A stretch of DNA of 64,000 nt from Cephalotrichum gorgonifer (taxonomy: Eukaryota; Ascomycota; Sordariomycetes; Microascales; Microascaceae): NCBI GenBank assembly GCA_900312665.1, contig ONZQ02000001.1, positions 1,860,637 through 1,924,636 of the forward strand, written 5' to 3'. Both the position numbers and the translations under genes were made by a program. Each line of letters opens with the position of its first letter. The first letter of the stretch is position 1. Below, piece after piece: positions 24,781 through 37,400 of the stretch. The notes beneath the pieces are model-generated. The model was not told the origin of the DNA. It saw only the letters and a list, made by a program, of their open reading frames with translations, and did no database searches.

Positions 24781-27206
24781 CAGGAATAGGCTTCAGGGAG
24801 AGCAGCGTGGAACACATGCTGCGACCCACCCACCCTCGGCTGCCGCCCTCCCGTCCTTTCGGGGAGAGGAGCCTAGCCGACTGTCAAGATACAGTACCCG
24901 TGTGACTTCTGAATACAGTATGGTAATACTGTACACCGGCCCGCCGCATTCCAGCCGGGGGAGGGGATGGGAGCCGATGTGTCTGCGGGAGGACTGCACA
25001 GTGGGTTACAAGCGACCCCGAATGGTTCATGCCGTCCGTCACCCCCCTCCGAGGGGGCATCGTCGAGTAAGACGAGAGCAAAGCTCCTCGGGCGCCGAAC
25101 CCCACTATTAGCACCTATCCCTCCGAGCAAGCCACCAGCGAGACGAGTCAGCCCGTGCCAGGGTTGACGACAATACCTGGCCCCGGACGGAGGTACAGTG
25201 GCGGGATCCTTTCTGATATGCACGACGTGGCAACCGTTTCGTGCCTCCCCCCCTCCCCGACGTCATCCCCCACCGTTCCAGCACAAGTATTCTCGAAGGC
25301 TTCTTCTCCCGAGGTTCAGTGGGGCCCGCTTCTCTCCTTCACGTGTCCTCTCTATAGTTCCGTCCTTGCCGTGCCGCGGTGTTTTATTCGGGGTCTTTTT
25401 TTTCTTCTTTGGAATTTGCCCGGACCCTCTCCGTTCTAGCGTCTTTAGTAGATTGCCCCATTTCCGCTGCTGCCGTCTCCGCCTCCGTGCCAAGCACCGT
25501 GTACGGCGCGGCCATGATGTTGACCTTCCCGCTCCCGAGGGTGGCGGAGCACGGAAAAAAGGGGGGAGGGGTGCTGTGACTTACTGTACTCGTAACGGCG
25601 TCATCTGGGGGTTTCATCAACGTGAGAAAGGGGAGATCGAAAGGCCAGCGCATTTATTTCAGGGCGTCTAGCATATTACTTGTATTAGGTAGGTCATGCC
25701 TTGGCTGAGGCGGGGGGATGAAGATATCCAACACGTGCCTGCCGTCTGGAGTGCTTACGATATGAGTACGCACTCGCACAGGGTAGGAGCGATGGAGAGG
25801 TGAGTGGGGAGAAACCTCGTGATTTTGTTCTCCGTTCCTTCCAAATGCCACTTGTACTTACAAGTATTATCGTGCTAACCAAAAAAAAAAAAAATAGAAG
25901 CGTGTGCCCAACGAGGCAATACATAGAGAAAAGGGGTAATAGTACCTACCCAACCAATAACTAGTGTGTCCGCTTACTTGTGCTCATATTCCAGGTTGGA
26001 TCGAGCTGAACGGTAGTTGTCAAAAGGGGAGAAAGAATAGCACATTTTCGCCGGGTGACATGAACTGCCCTCCTTCTCCCACCCCTCTTCCTCCCCTTCT
26101 GGAAACTCGTCAACGCTTCGGATGATCAGCGCCAAGGTGAGATTGCAGGAGCCACGATCTAATTTACGTCCCGAGATCTGAGCCCCCCCTTTTCCCGGGT
26201 CGTTTCTTAATACGAGTTTTGATATTACGGAAAACTTCCTCATCTGGTCTTCCGGCGAATTTTTATTCTTTCTTCAGCCAGTCCCCAATTTTTTGCGAAG
26301 ATCGCTTCCATTTGCATTTGCGCCTCCCCCGCAGCGGGCTTAGCATTTGGGAGTGGCGCGTGGCGCATGGCTTTCTGTCCTGTCCGTGACCCTTTTTTAG
26401 GCTTAAAGTTTTGACAGATGGCGGAGTATCAGTTTTTGTACGAGTGTGAGTATACAAAGTCGCACCGAGAGCCGAACTGACTCCACGCTGTGCGACTTCC
26501 GGAGGGCTGGGGAACTAGTGTCTTCGAGTTCTCGACGAGGGCAACCGCCTCAGATCCGGCGGGCCAAACTCTGAACCCCTTTCCCGATTTGGTGTTATTC
26601 CCAACCCAGCCCTGTCCAGGTTGTCGACTCAAGCTTCGAAGCGAAAAAAAAATTGGACCATCTCGTCATCGCCTCCCCCCAAAAGGTCCTGCCCTAAATT
26701 CGCCTCATTCTATAACAGCACTCCAGATATTATATATGACCCCACCACCACCCTCACCCCTAAACCCTGGTACGTGACGCGCTACTGCCCATCTGAAACG
26801 GCCCTAGTACTGCAATGCACCGGTACTAATCTCGATGTTTCCCTGGAGCGGCGAGAGAACACGTCGCTTACGAGTACCTAGTGTACCCGAAGTACGTACA
26901 TGGGGGTGGGGAGAGAGCATACTTGTAACTACCTAACCTAGCAGAGGGCCGCACACCACCAAACAGTTCGGCTTTGGGGGTCGCGATGTTACGGCACACG
27001 GGTATTCATTACATCATTGTGCATGTCTTCCCTGCTGCCCTCCCGTTCGAAATATCCACACTGCAAGTGACTCCGTACGAAGTTTGGAGTAACGCACACT
27101 CTCTCGCTCCTCCCCCCTATCCCCCTTCGGGGTTTAATGCCCGGCCGGGTGAAGGAAGACCCGGCCCACTCCTCACTTACTCAGAACTTCCGGTGCCGGC
27201 GGTGAG

Positions 27207-27246
27207 GTACAAGTACTCGTACTCGTACTTGTATAAGCTACGAGTA
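27207..27246. repeat. Cluster of TACTCGTA words with inverted ends
   Basis: Three copies of TACTCGTA/TACGAGTA lie within 40 bases. The first two are enclosed by inverted arms TACAAGTAC and GTACTTGTA, so 27208-27233 is a near-palindrome. It is the densest example of the word family described in the findings. Confidence 0.8.
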
Positions 27247-27307
27247 AGCGGCTGCCCGGGCTTCCTTCCCCTGGTGGGATAGGGCGGTGATGTTCCTGCG
27301 CTCAAGA

Positions 27308-27322
27308 GGGGGGGGGGGGGGG
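27308..27322. repeat. Homopolymer of 15 G
   Basis: Uninterrupted G run in non-coding DNA. The exact length may be affected by sequencing error. Confidence 0.85.
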
Positions 27323-30300
27323 TAGGGACGGGCGCAAGGTGGAGGGCGCGAGGAATGTCGTTGGATGTTGGAGAACAACAGATTTGGAGTCACACCACAA
27401 CGTTCCTTTTGGGGTTGTTTCTTGGGGCGGATGTGCCACTAGTAAATCAAGTGCGCCCCGGATATAAAAGCCCCCAAATCCGGGATACCGCTGGCCCCGT
27501 GAACGGACGTCCCTCGGGCCAGCGTCGCATCCTGTGCTAGTGCACGTGGTGGGCTCTTTTTTCACTTCTATAGGGGTGAGCCTCTTTAGCTATGGGTTTA
27601 CTATTACAAGGGTGGGTTATATTAATACCCGAGTGAAAGAAGAAAAGGAAGCCATCGGGATAGATCGACAAGTTTTATACCCAAACGCGGTGCTTGGAGA
27701 ACGAGCCTTGCAGGCGACCAAAAAACCTAATCATCTTGAAACATGCCGTTTTATTTTATTCTTTTGTCCAGTTCCATCGAGCGCTACTACCCCCTTTCCA
27801 AGAGAGGCAAAGGAGCGACGACGGCCCTACGACTCTTCGTTCTTCTCTTCTTCTTTCGTCTCTTCTCGGTTTTCTTTGTCGCCGCGCTTCAAGTTGGACG
27901 CCTCAGCGGCTAGCACTATAATAACGTATACTCGTACAGATTTGGCCTGACGAATTTACTCTTATTAAATTATGCTGGCACTCTGCTAGCACTCTGACGC
28001 GCTCATAATATACTTCACACCTTCCAGAGGCAGAACAGAACAATGGTATATTATACTGATACTATAATACACGTATTATAGGCCACGATCCAACCCTTGC
28101 CACTTTTCCCTCAACCTCCGGCCGGTGCGGAACAGCCTCAAAGCCCCGAAATGAAGACACCATCAGTGCTTCGCCCCGTTCCATGGGATGGATGTATATG
28201 AAAGTTATGAATTTGCATGGAGAGTAAGATTAAGACCGGCGGCCGTAAAGAAACCGCCCCCCCCCCTATCTTTCATTTCTTCCCGTAAGAGCATCCTCGA
28301 CCTTCTCGAAGGCCCGAGGGAAGGGGGGTAGGAGGGCGTGCCAGTGGGGCGGCCGGGGGAAACGGCCGGTCACAAGTTCGGGGGACAGAAGAAATGTCCG
28401 CTCGGGGATGCTTGTGATGAAAAAAAGCACGCATATTAAGCCGGGAGAGAGAGAGGGTGGGATCCGGGTTCCCATCTTTGTCCCGGTTCCGTCATAGACG
28501 TGTCATGGGAGAGGTGAGCGGTAACCTAGAGATACGACTACGGGGGGAACAGGTGTAACTCAACTCTGTTCGCGTACACTCGTACCTACTATAAGCATCC
28601 GGAAGCAAATAATACATGTAGAAAGAAAAGGCGGAGGAGAAAAAGGAGAAAAAAAGCGGCCGGCTTCGTTTCCCCCACCTCCGATTTTCGCGAGCCGACT
28701 TACATGCGGCCAAAACCCACTGCCACTGCCACCTGCGCTCTCCTAAAAATCCCGCGCGCGCAGAAAAACAAACTGACCAAAATACAAACCACAAGCCAGA
28801 AACCCCCCCGCTCGCGGCCCGGTCGGTGCTCCCTCGGGGGTCTTCCCTGCCGCTCCGCCGGCCCCGAAAGAAACCTTTGATACATACATGTAATACTCGT
28901 ATATATATATATTCCATTTTACTACATACAACCAACACCACATACCCCCGCGAACAGATGACGATGTGTTTAAGAGGGTGGGATTATTTCCTTCCAACGT
29001 CGCAACGAAGAAAAAAAAAAGAAAAGAAAAATAAAGATGCCGGCCGGCGTGGCTACTTTCTTTGTCTTCATTCCCTTCCCCCGCTTCTCCACTCGCGAAA
29101 TAAACCCTCCATCCTCCCCCCCCTTCTTCACCGCCTGCGTTTAAGTCGTAAAACGGTCCCCGAAACCCCCGGCCGCCCGTTTGCTTCCCCCCCTTCCCCC
29201 CCTTCCCGCGCGTCAACCCCGCTTTAGCCCGCCTCCATCTCCGCCCCCGTTTACTAGCCAATCGCGACTTTCTCTTCCCACAACTAGTGGGGATTTAAGA
29301 GTCTGAGGACGCAGTACAGGCGAGGACATTCGAGAGCATATCAGTATACATTTGAGAGTGTATCGGGAGCATATCAGTAGACGTGCTTGCACTCATCACT
29401 TGAAACACTGTGCATTAGGGAGAGAAACCCTCGTAGCAAGTACTTCCCATTATGTTGCGCCGGAAGATGGGATCCAGAAGTGGATCTCCTGCGGCGCCAC
29501 ACACGTCAAATCCGCCTGTCACTTGACGCCCCGAACCTCTCCGTCACGCCGCTGCCCAAACCCCCCCGCCTCCAGTGCATACTCACAGAGTACAAAAATG
29601 CAGGTTGCAAACTCTCAGTGATTAGCGCCATTAGTATTACATCTAGATTATTAAAACCCGTCTATGTGAGTCGTCGAAAGAATGTACAGCCCTTGCTAAC
29701 CGCCGCCCAATACCCCAACCCCCTTTCCTCCCAAAAAAAGAATTATCGTCTCGTAGTTCCACGTAAAGCCCCAGCCCCCCCGGCAGGACATGCAGATATT
29801 GCGTGCGCCATGCCGGGAGAGGGATCTAGGGGGCCGGAAGGGGGGGAGGGGGAACAGCCCCGAGTTCGGCAAGCCCGCAGTATCCTCCCAGCATTGTCTG
29901 GCCAGGTGAAGACAATCTTTGGCTGGTGTAGATGCTAAGAGTACAACACTCCGCTGCCTTTTGCCCTCTCTATGCGATCCCAACCTAGACCCAGACCCAA
30001 ACCCAGTCCAGCCCCAATGTCCTTAGCCTCCCTAAAACCCAATAGCCCAGAGCGAGAGACATGACGAAACTCCCTTTCGTCATAGGTCCGTCCCCATTTC
30101 CATCCCTGCCCCGTTCCCATTCCCAAACGAGTGATTATTACAAGCCGTCATAAATCGAGACTCCCATGTACCATAACCTCAAAACGAATCGTTGTAGTCC
30201 CGCCGAGACTGACGCCGCCAGCTAATCAACAAGAGGGGTGGGTTAGTTGCTCCGAACAGGAGCCGCCGTCCCCACTGCCCCAACCGCCGTAATCATAAAA

Positions 30301-30600
30301 ATAAACGCAAAACGCCTTTCTGAGGGTATCACTAGTGCAGCCCATGGTCTGGGTTGCAGTTCTTTGCCCCGAGCCTTGGCTCCGCAAAGTAGTTGACCGT
30401 CTTCGATAAACCGGACACTGACATGCACCCAACGCCTTTTGTCTCCAAAACTGTTGTAAACCCAGTTGCTGTTCTTCTCGCCGTGTAGTTCAACATGTGT
30501 CGACGTCGTCCTCGGTCGGAATCGCCCTGTCTATATCGACGCGCCGGAGTCGTGCCACTATCTCCAGTCCGCCCGCGAGTGGGGGTGCGCTGCGTGCTCT

Positions 30601-31709
30601 TCACTCGGACTGATGCTCTTCAGAGCCTGTTTCGGATCGGGCCTCCCCCTTGTGCACTTTCTGGTGCCTCCGGAGGTTCGATACGACGGAGAAGCGCTTG
30701 CCGCACCCTTCGACTTCACAAGCGTAGGCTGTATCGTAGTGTTAACCTGAGGTGTTCGAAAGACGACACGGCATGGGATCACGGGTCTCTGGACTTACGC
30801 TTCTCGCCCGTGTGGCTGTACATATGGGTTTGCAGGGAGCTGGGCCTGGTGAACCGCTTGTCGCAGACCTTGCACTTGTGCTTCTTCTGCGTGCTTGTCG
30901 AAACCTTGGAGCTGAATTGGCTCATCAGGGACTGCGGCGCCGGCGGCACCTGGCTCGTCATCAGGTTCTGGGGCCTCGGGAGCGCCCTGGTCCTCGCCAG
31001 GTCCATATCGGCACCCATGGGACCGTAGTCTCCCATCTGCTCTTTGTACGGCCCGAAGTTGCTGCCGGAAGATATCGACGAACTCGTCGAATGTGTCGTG
31101 GGGAACCCATAGGAATCAGCAGACCCCCGAGAATCCCTCGGCCCGTAGATGTTCCTCGGCGTCTCCTGGTTCATTGCCATTAAGCTGTTGCCCGCATCCA
31201 TGGCCTCTGGGTACCCACGCCTCTCATGGTGCGGGATGGTACTGTCACATCAGATTAGCCGCTGGAAAAGCCGAGCGCAAAAGGGGGAGTGGAGGTGACA
31301 CTAACGGCTGGGAGAATCTCCTCGAAGCGTCTGCTGCGGAGGGCATGCCATAGTTTGACCTCAGGGAAGTTGATGCGTAACTGAGGCTGTCGTAATGAGG
31401 ATTTCCTGGCGGGTAGGGAGCGTGCACTGGCGATGAAGAAGCCGAGTATGCCGTATCGGCATATTGCGCTCCCGTGACATTAGGCAGCCGGTTGAGGGAT
31501 AGGAAGTCTTGCGCAAGATATGTAAGTACGATGAAAAGTCAGGACAGGTGCGAACGAGCATGAGGTATTACCTGTTGAGGTGCTCGTGACAGGCATTGAG
31601 CCGTATGATGCCGACGACGATACGCTGCTCGTGCTTTGCCTCGCGGCTTGTTGTCTTGCCAGATTCAATCCCATCTCGGGGCTCAGTCCTTGGTGATGTG
31701 GGTGTGACG

Positions 31710-31746
<37 letters not shown>

Positions 31747-31968
31747 TTGGTGGTGAGGGTGAGGATGCGGGTGAGGATGAGTATGTTGTTGGTGTTGGTG
31801 TTGGCTATGGTGGTTGTTGCTGCTGGGGACATAAATGCTGTTTGTGGCGCCTGGTGCAGGCGCGGTAGACCACGGGTCAGAGAACTGCGGAGGGGACGCG
31901 GATGACGGATAGCCATGATCAAAGTTCAGCTGCCCGTAGCGGGGGTTGGTGTCTAATGTGAGCGTCAT
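30601..31968 (-). CDS. flbC: C2H2 zinc-finger conidiation regulator FlbC
   Basis: FlbC is a nuclear transcription factor that in Aspergillus acts upstream of brlA to promote asexual development. Four exons on the minus strand, 31968-31572, 31507-31306, 31241-30799 and 30728-30601, give 389 residues. The N-terminal two thirds are low-complexity: a His/Pro/Gln block with 13 consecutive Gln (residues 74-86), then Ser-rich sequence. Two adjacent C2H2 fingers lie at the C-terminus. Finger 1 has C323, C326, H339, H343 in a frame reading RFTRPSSLQTHMYSHTGEK. Finger 2 has C351, C356, H369, H373 in RFSVVSNLRRHQKVH. The linker TGEKPY is split by intron 3. All introns are 64-70 bp with GT/AG ends, and frame phases agree at each junction. 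The finger sequences match my memory of FlbC closely. A 16-residue acidic tail ends the protein. Confidence 0.93.
31711..31749 (-). repeat. Poly-Gln codon repeat (CAG/CAA) in flbC
   Basis: Thirteen consecutive Gln codons, mostly CAG, in exon 1 of flbC, next to HPHPHP and other His-rich sequence. Such tracts commonly vary in length between strains. Confidence 0.95.
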
Positions 31969-32276
31969 GATGCGATCGTTGTTGTCTGAGGTTGTGGGGT
32001 GTGTCTCTGAGCAGTGCCAAGGTCGGGAGGATGGATGTAAGTCGAAGTTGGGGTGGTGGATGGAAGGCAGAAGTTGTGTCAAGTAAGACAAACCAACGGT
32101 AGTTAAAAAGAGATATAAATATGTGAAGCAAGAGTGGACCACGTATGGTGTTCCAGTGCAGGGGGTGGGAAGGGGTGGGACTTTAAATGCTGTGGGGAGA
32201 CCTCGAGCCAGGCAAACTGATACCTTGTTTTCGGTACAGCGCGCGCCTTGATGGGGGAGAAGAAGGGCCGGGGGGT

Positions 32277-32635
32277 NNNNNNNNNNNNNNNNNNNNNNNN
32301 NNNNNNNNNNNNNNNNNNNNNNNNNNNNNNNNNNNNNNNNNNNNNNNNNNNNNNNNNNNNNNNNNNNNNNNNNNNNNNNNNNNNNNNNNNNNNNNNNNNN
32401 NNNNNNNNNNNNNNNNNNNNNNNNNNNNNNNNNNNNNNNNNNNNNNNNNNNNNNNNNNNNNNNNNNNNNNNNNNNNNNNNNNNNNNNNNNNNNNNNNNNN
32501 NNNNNNNNNNNNNNNNNNNNNNNNNNNNNNNNNNNNNNNNNNNNNNNNNNNNNNNNNNNNNNNNNNNNNNNNNNNNNNNNNNNNNNNNNNNNNNNNNNNN
32601 NNNNNNNNNNNNNNNNNNNNNNNNNNNNNNNNNNN
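32277..32635. other. Assembly gap (359 N)
   Basis: Run of undetermined bases about 310 bp upstream of the flbC start codon. It may hide part of the flbC promoter or leader. The gap length need not be real. Confidence 0.99.
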
Positions 32636-34450
32636 TGGTTAAAGAGGTGTGCTACTCGTAGTGGGTTCACTTTTTGCTCCCAGCCCACACACGGGTTCAG
32701 GTTCAAGAAGTTCCTGTGTGATGGATAGATAGTGCTTGTGCTTGTGCTTGTCCTCCTTGTCTCTGTTTCTTCTTCTTCAAGTATACCCCTGGATAACCAG
32801 AGTGTCGGGCTTGTGACGGGAAGAGGAGGGAAGAGACGTGAGAAGGTTCCTAGTCGATGGGATCGGCAGGTCCGAATCGACTTTTGCGAGTAGTACAAGT
32901 AGTAGTTGCTCTTGTAATGGAGATGGGGGAGGCGAATGGCCAAAAGGTACAGAATAGTACTTGCATAGGAGAGGGTATGAAGTAGATGGGAGGAGTGGAT
33001 AGGGTCGAGGGTAGGGCAATGAAGAATATGGAGAAATATGCGTCAGTCGAGCATGTACTTTCTGAGGTAGATTGGGCTGGTCGCAGACTTGGGACCAGCT
33101 GAGAGGGAGGGAGAGCCTGAGAATGCGCGACGAGGGCGGGACCCGGAGTTCGATGCGGCTAGGTACAAGTACCCGTGGACGGTACGAGTGAAGAGTGGAG
33201 GGCACGAGTAAACTACGATGCGACGTAGAAGTGGAGAGGGTCCAGTATACGGCCCCGCCAGTGTATACTCGTAAAAGGATCGGCGCAGCAAGAGGATGCT
33301 GTGGGGTTTCGAGATCAAGCCAGGCTCAAACTGGCTTCGTCGAAGTAAGGTAGTGCGGGCGAGTGCGTTCAATGCCGGCTGCGGTATGTGGTGGTTATAC
33401 TGATCGGGCCTCCCCTTTCCTGTGCAGTTGAAGAGCGATAGAAGGACCCTTCGACTGCGAGTGAAGTCTGAAGGAGCTGATGCCCGCTGTTTACCGCGTC
33501 AATGCTTTTATTGTAATTCTAGTTGGGTGAATGGGCACACGGGTATCCGAGGTGCCTTTGTGGGTCGCAGTGTGGTCGGTGCGCCGTGGTTTGAGGTTTT
33601 GGTATGTTGATCCCGAGTATGTGAAAATGAGATTGATCCTTGGTGATACGAGATGAGACGAGATGGAAGTGGAGAGGAGGGAGAGTGGAGGCGCATAGAG
33701 ATAGGAGTTTCTCAAGAAGTGAGTGATGGATGGAATAGCTTCGGGATATGCGAGATGAGGCGAAGAGGCCTTTTAGGTCACATCAAGATGGGTCGTCTCC
33801 ATCGAGGGGAGCGATGATGTCGACAAATGGGCCACATCGCACCGCTAACATGGGGGAGGGAAGGAAGTAGGGGAGGGGGGGGCGTGTGAGATGGCCAGGG
33901 ACTGCAAAGTACTCGTAGAAGTAAGGGTATAGTTGGGTGTACAGGTACGGATACGAGTACATACGGGTGGGTTTACAAGTACGGAGTAATAATACTGTAC
34001 GGAGTACGGGACTGATCCAACTGGTGGATGGTGGGTGCGCAGTTCGAACGGGCAAGCTCGAGGACAGGGAAGGAAGGAGAGCCCTTGCCTTGGGTGTATG
34101 CCAACTTTTTTTTGCACTGGCGTGGATATAATATCGGGTTGGGATTGGGAGGTGTGGGTGGATGTGGTGTGGAAGTAGCGGGCGAGGTGGTGACCCAGTG
34201 GCTGTTAGGTACCTCCTGAGTGCTAGCGCGTCACTACTACCAGGCTTGCTATGTTTTGTTACGGGTAATCTCTTGTATCTGTTACCTCGTAATACCCATC
34301 CCTGCACCTGGCTCGAAGAATAGGTACGCGTTCAAGTACTTTATACAGTAAGGCGATGCCGTACTGATACTAACCTACCTTTCTCTCTCTTTACTGGTAG
34401 ATGCGGGAATGGAAGGAAGGGGCGAGCAGTTCACGAACTACGAGCATGAG

Positions 34451-34466
34451 TACGAGTACGAGTACG
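34451..34466. repeat. Tandem TACGAG units
   Basis: Two overlapping TACGAGTA words (34451 and 34457), a short tandem of TACGAG in the non-coding region upstream of flbC. Confidence 0.8.
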
Positions 34467-37400
34467 TCGTTTCAGCACATCAAAACATATCTGGCACGCA
34501 CAGGTACTTGACAGGAGCCGGAAGCCAGGTTCCATCAATACTGGTATGAGAGCAATACCGTGCCTGTCTCATGCGAAGGAAGGATCCCGGGAGTCAGCCA
34601 CCCGTGGGGTATCATGCCTGTGCGTCCAAGTACCGGAGTGCATCTAATTCGAGGGCGGAGCACCCACCAACTCCAAGCAATGTGGGCGGTGAACAAAGAG
34701 CACACGCTGAGGAGTACAAGCGCTCGTACTCACACTCGTGCGAATAGTCCATGTCACTTGACTCAACGCTCCTGCCTCTGGGGGTCTTACCCCCAGAGCA
34801 AGGCCAAGGGAAACATCAATTCACGGTATCCTCGGTACTACTCCACGACCTACAACAATCTTGTCCTCGCAGGCTTAAGGAACGACAGCCTTGGGTAGGG
34901 ATCATCCCGCAGAGGGCGCTGCATAAATCTCCGTTGGCGCCTGGGGGTTGAGAGACTTTCTGCGGAGTGAGTGATACGAACAGGGTATGAGTGCGAATAC
35001 GTCGCCGAGGTGTCGACCTCGAAGGCGAAATCGGCTTGCGACGGGGGCCATCCAGGGACTTTGACGACAGCATTAAGCTTCGTATGAGTACAAGTACTCG
35101 TAGTCACAGGCCCTCCGGGCGTATAGGCAGCTGGAATATGCGGGGCTCGAGGGTGGAATCACTCACATTCGCAAGCAAGCGCGACGCAGGCCCTTGCGGG
35201 TAATCGCACTTGTATAGTGCATGGGGTACTTGTATCGCACACGGAAAAACAAAATGGGGGCGGTCTAAAACGTCAGAGGGAAGCCTGGCCTCAAACACAC
35301 GCCCCTTTCCCGAGAGGCGAGGTACCCACAGGGATCTGGCTATTACCAACTTTGGGCACTTGGAGGATGTTGGGGTGGACATTTTGGACCAGGTAAGAAA
35401 GAAGCAAGTGTGTGGTGGGGCATGAAGCGGGGTCTGCAAGGATACATGGTATGGGGGATGGGGCACCACCCAAAGCAACGACCAACGCCACTGGAGAGAA
35501 CGCGCGATATTACTCCGTTAAACCCTTTTTTTTTCTTTTCCCCCTCGCGAGCTATTATCCTTTGGGAGAACGCAGAAGATAATTTCTTGAAGCCCCATGT
35601 TTGGGGGAGGGGGTAGGACAGTCGAGTATCGTCAAAGTCGTTCCAGGTTGAAAAAAAAAACTGTAGTGACTTACACGGAGTTGGGCTGTTCAACGGTACA
35701 GCCAAAAGTGAACTTAGCCACTGCTCCTTCCTCGTCAAAAGTTGGCTTGTATCACCCGGTCAGCGTCGCCTATCACAAATAGGGGGTTCGTATGGCGGGC
35801 CCACCCAAGAGCGGTGACGACGTTGGGTTTGTTCGCTCACACAAGTGGGAGTACTTTAGTCGATGTACCAGTGCGTTGCCCCCAGCCAGAGCTCATCCTC
35901 CCGTGCAGAGTGGAGACAGTGGGGCGGTCACAAGGGAAAGGATGATGGCGGGAAATAAGCAGCGAATGGGAGTGGGTAACCTTGACGTAAAGTACGTCAC
36001 CGAACTTCCCCGTACAGGGGCAGGGTTTTGGGAGAACCTCGGGGTTCTCGTAGCGAGCTCGTGACTTGTGTGGGCCGAGAGGATTAGTTAGTTGTCGTGC
36101 TCTTCTCTTCGATGAAGGGGAGGGATCGTGAATTCGCCTCCACTGCCTTCTGGTTAAAAGGGTGAACCTGAAAGTAGAAAGTAAGAGCACGATTCGTAAT
36201 ACGAGGACATCGCACCTGCAGGGGAGACTGGAGAACGGCCCCGGCTTGATTGTACCTGTATTCGACGTCATGGCTTCCACCGCCGTCTAGACCTTGTCTG
36301 ACCTCTGGTTCGGGAGCGAGGCGTAGAGCACGAGAGGCGAGGCGGTCTTGACAGTGCAGATCCAAAACGGGCCACATGTTTGGGGGGTTCAAAAGGTCCT
36401 CGGGGTGGGTTTGGAGGCAATAGCATTTTCCTTCTAGCAGGTCCGGGGGGGCTTCTTCTTCTTCGCCCCTTCTTGGATCGACCATGGCCCTATGAGCGAG
36501 CCCGAGCGGGGAAACGTGGCCATGGCGTTGATTTACACTGATATTTATGCCCTGAATGATAATCTCGAGGAACGAGGGCGAGCGGGAGTAGCGTCGCGCA
36601 TCAATTCATGCTCGTTTTTGTAAGGGGATGGATAGCTGCCTCTGGTTCCGTATGGGTACATCGAGGTATTACTCCCCCACTACGTACGAGTTGCTTGCAA
36701 AATGAAGACGTTTCTCGCGCCGCTGCACACAGACGGCCGCCGTGGACGTGGGGAAACTTCAGAGAGATTATTACGTCAGTGCAGCGCGGCAGGTGCGGGT
36801 CAAACAGACTGTGAGTACACAAGTACTTTGTGGTGGCAGGGTACAAGTAATATGGTACAAGTAATTGGATGTGGCCCAGGGTGGGGACCCACCCGGATCT
36901 TATTCAAAGTTCCGAGGGCCGGCGCGCAGAGAGAGTTTGTTCTGGGAGAGCAGCGCTTGTACCTCACACTCCAACAGGTAACACCTAGTTCCTCCGACAT
37001 GCCTCCTCGTTGTCCGACTCGCCTTGAGCTTCCAGCTCGGGTATTATCCTTGCTTCTTCCTACTCGGACCTCTTTCCTTACTTTTTCTCGTTGGGCGCGC
37101 CTGCGTGTCACGACGGACCACACGTTTTCCATATCACTTTGTTTTCTTTCGCTACTTCCTTTTTCCAAGGATTTCAAATTAGGCCGACGAGGATGTCTCA
37201 GTAGAATAAGAAAATAAAAAAGGGCGCCATGTGTGTACGGGTACAAGTAGTACGAGTGCGTCGTTGTCAAGGTGAAGAGGGAAAAGGGGGGGTGGCCACG
37301 GATGGGTGGGGGAGGTTGCCTTCGATGTGGGTCCGAAAAGGTCCCTATGGAGACCCAGCTGACAGACGGGGCATTATCAGCGCCCCCCCTCTGGTTGTAA

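Larger units (their letters stand above)
20495..30600. other. 10.1-kb gene-empty region between RAX2 and flbC
   Basis: No coding region is supported. Open frames are short, mutually overlapping and low-complexity. The DNA contains homopolymer runs (15 G at 27308-27322), many TACTCGTA/TACGAGTA and TACTTGTA words (for example 25587, 26870, 27214, 27220, 27239, 27929, 28894), a 15-bp direct duplication at 24751-24780 and a perfect TGACGTCA site at 24556-24563. The part next to 30600 would be the flbC 3' flank. Confidence 0.5.

Noticed and set aside
31480..32943. 487-codon minus-strand frame through the N run
   Set aside because: Much of its length is undetermined bases. Only the part from 31968 downward is the first exon of flbC.
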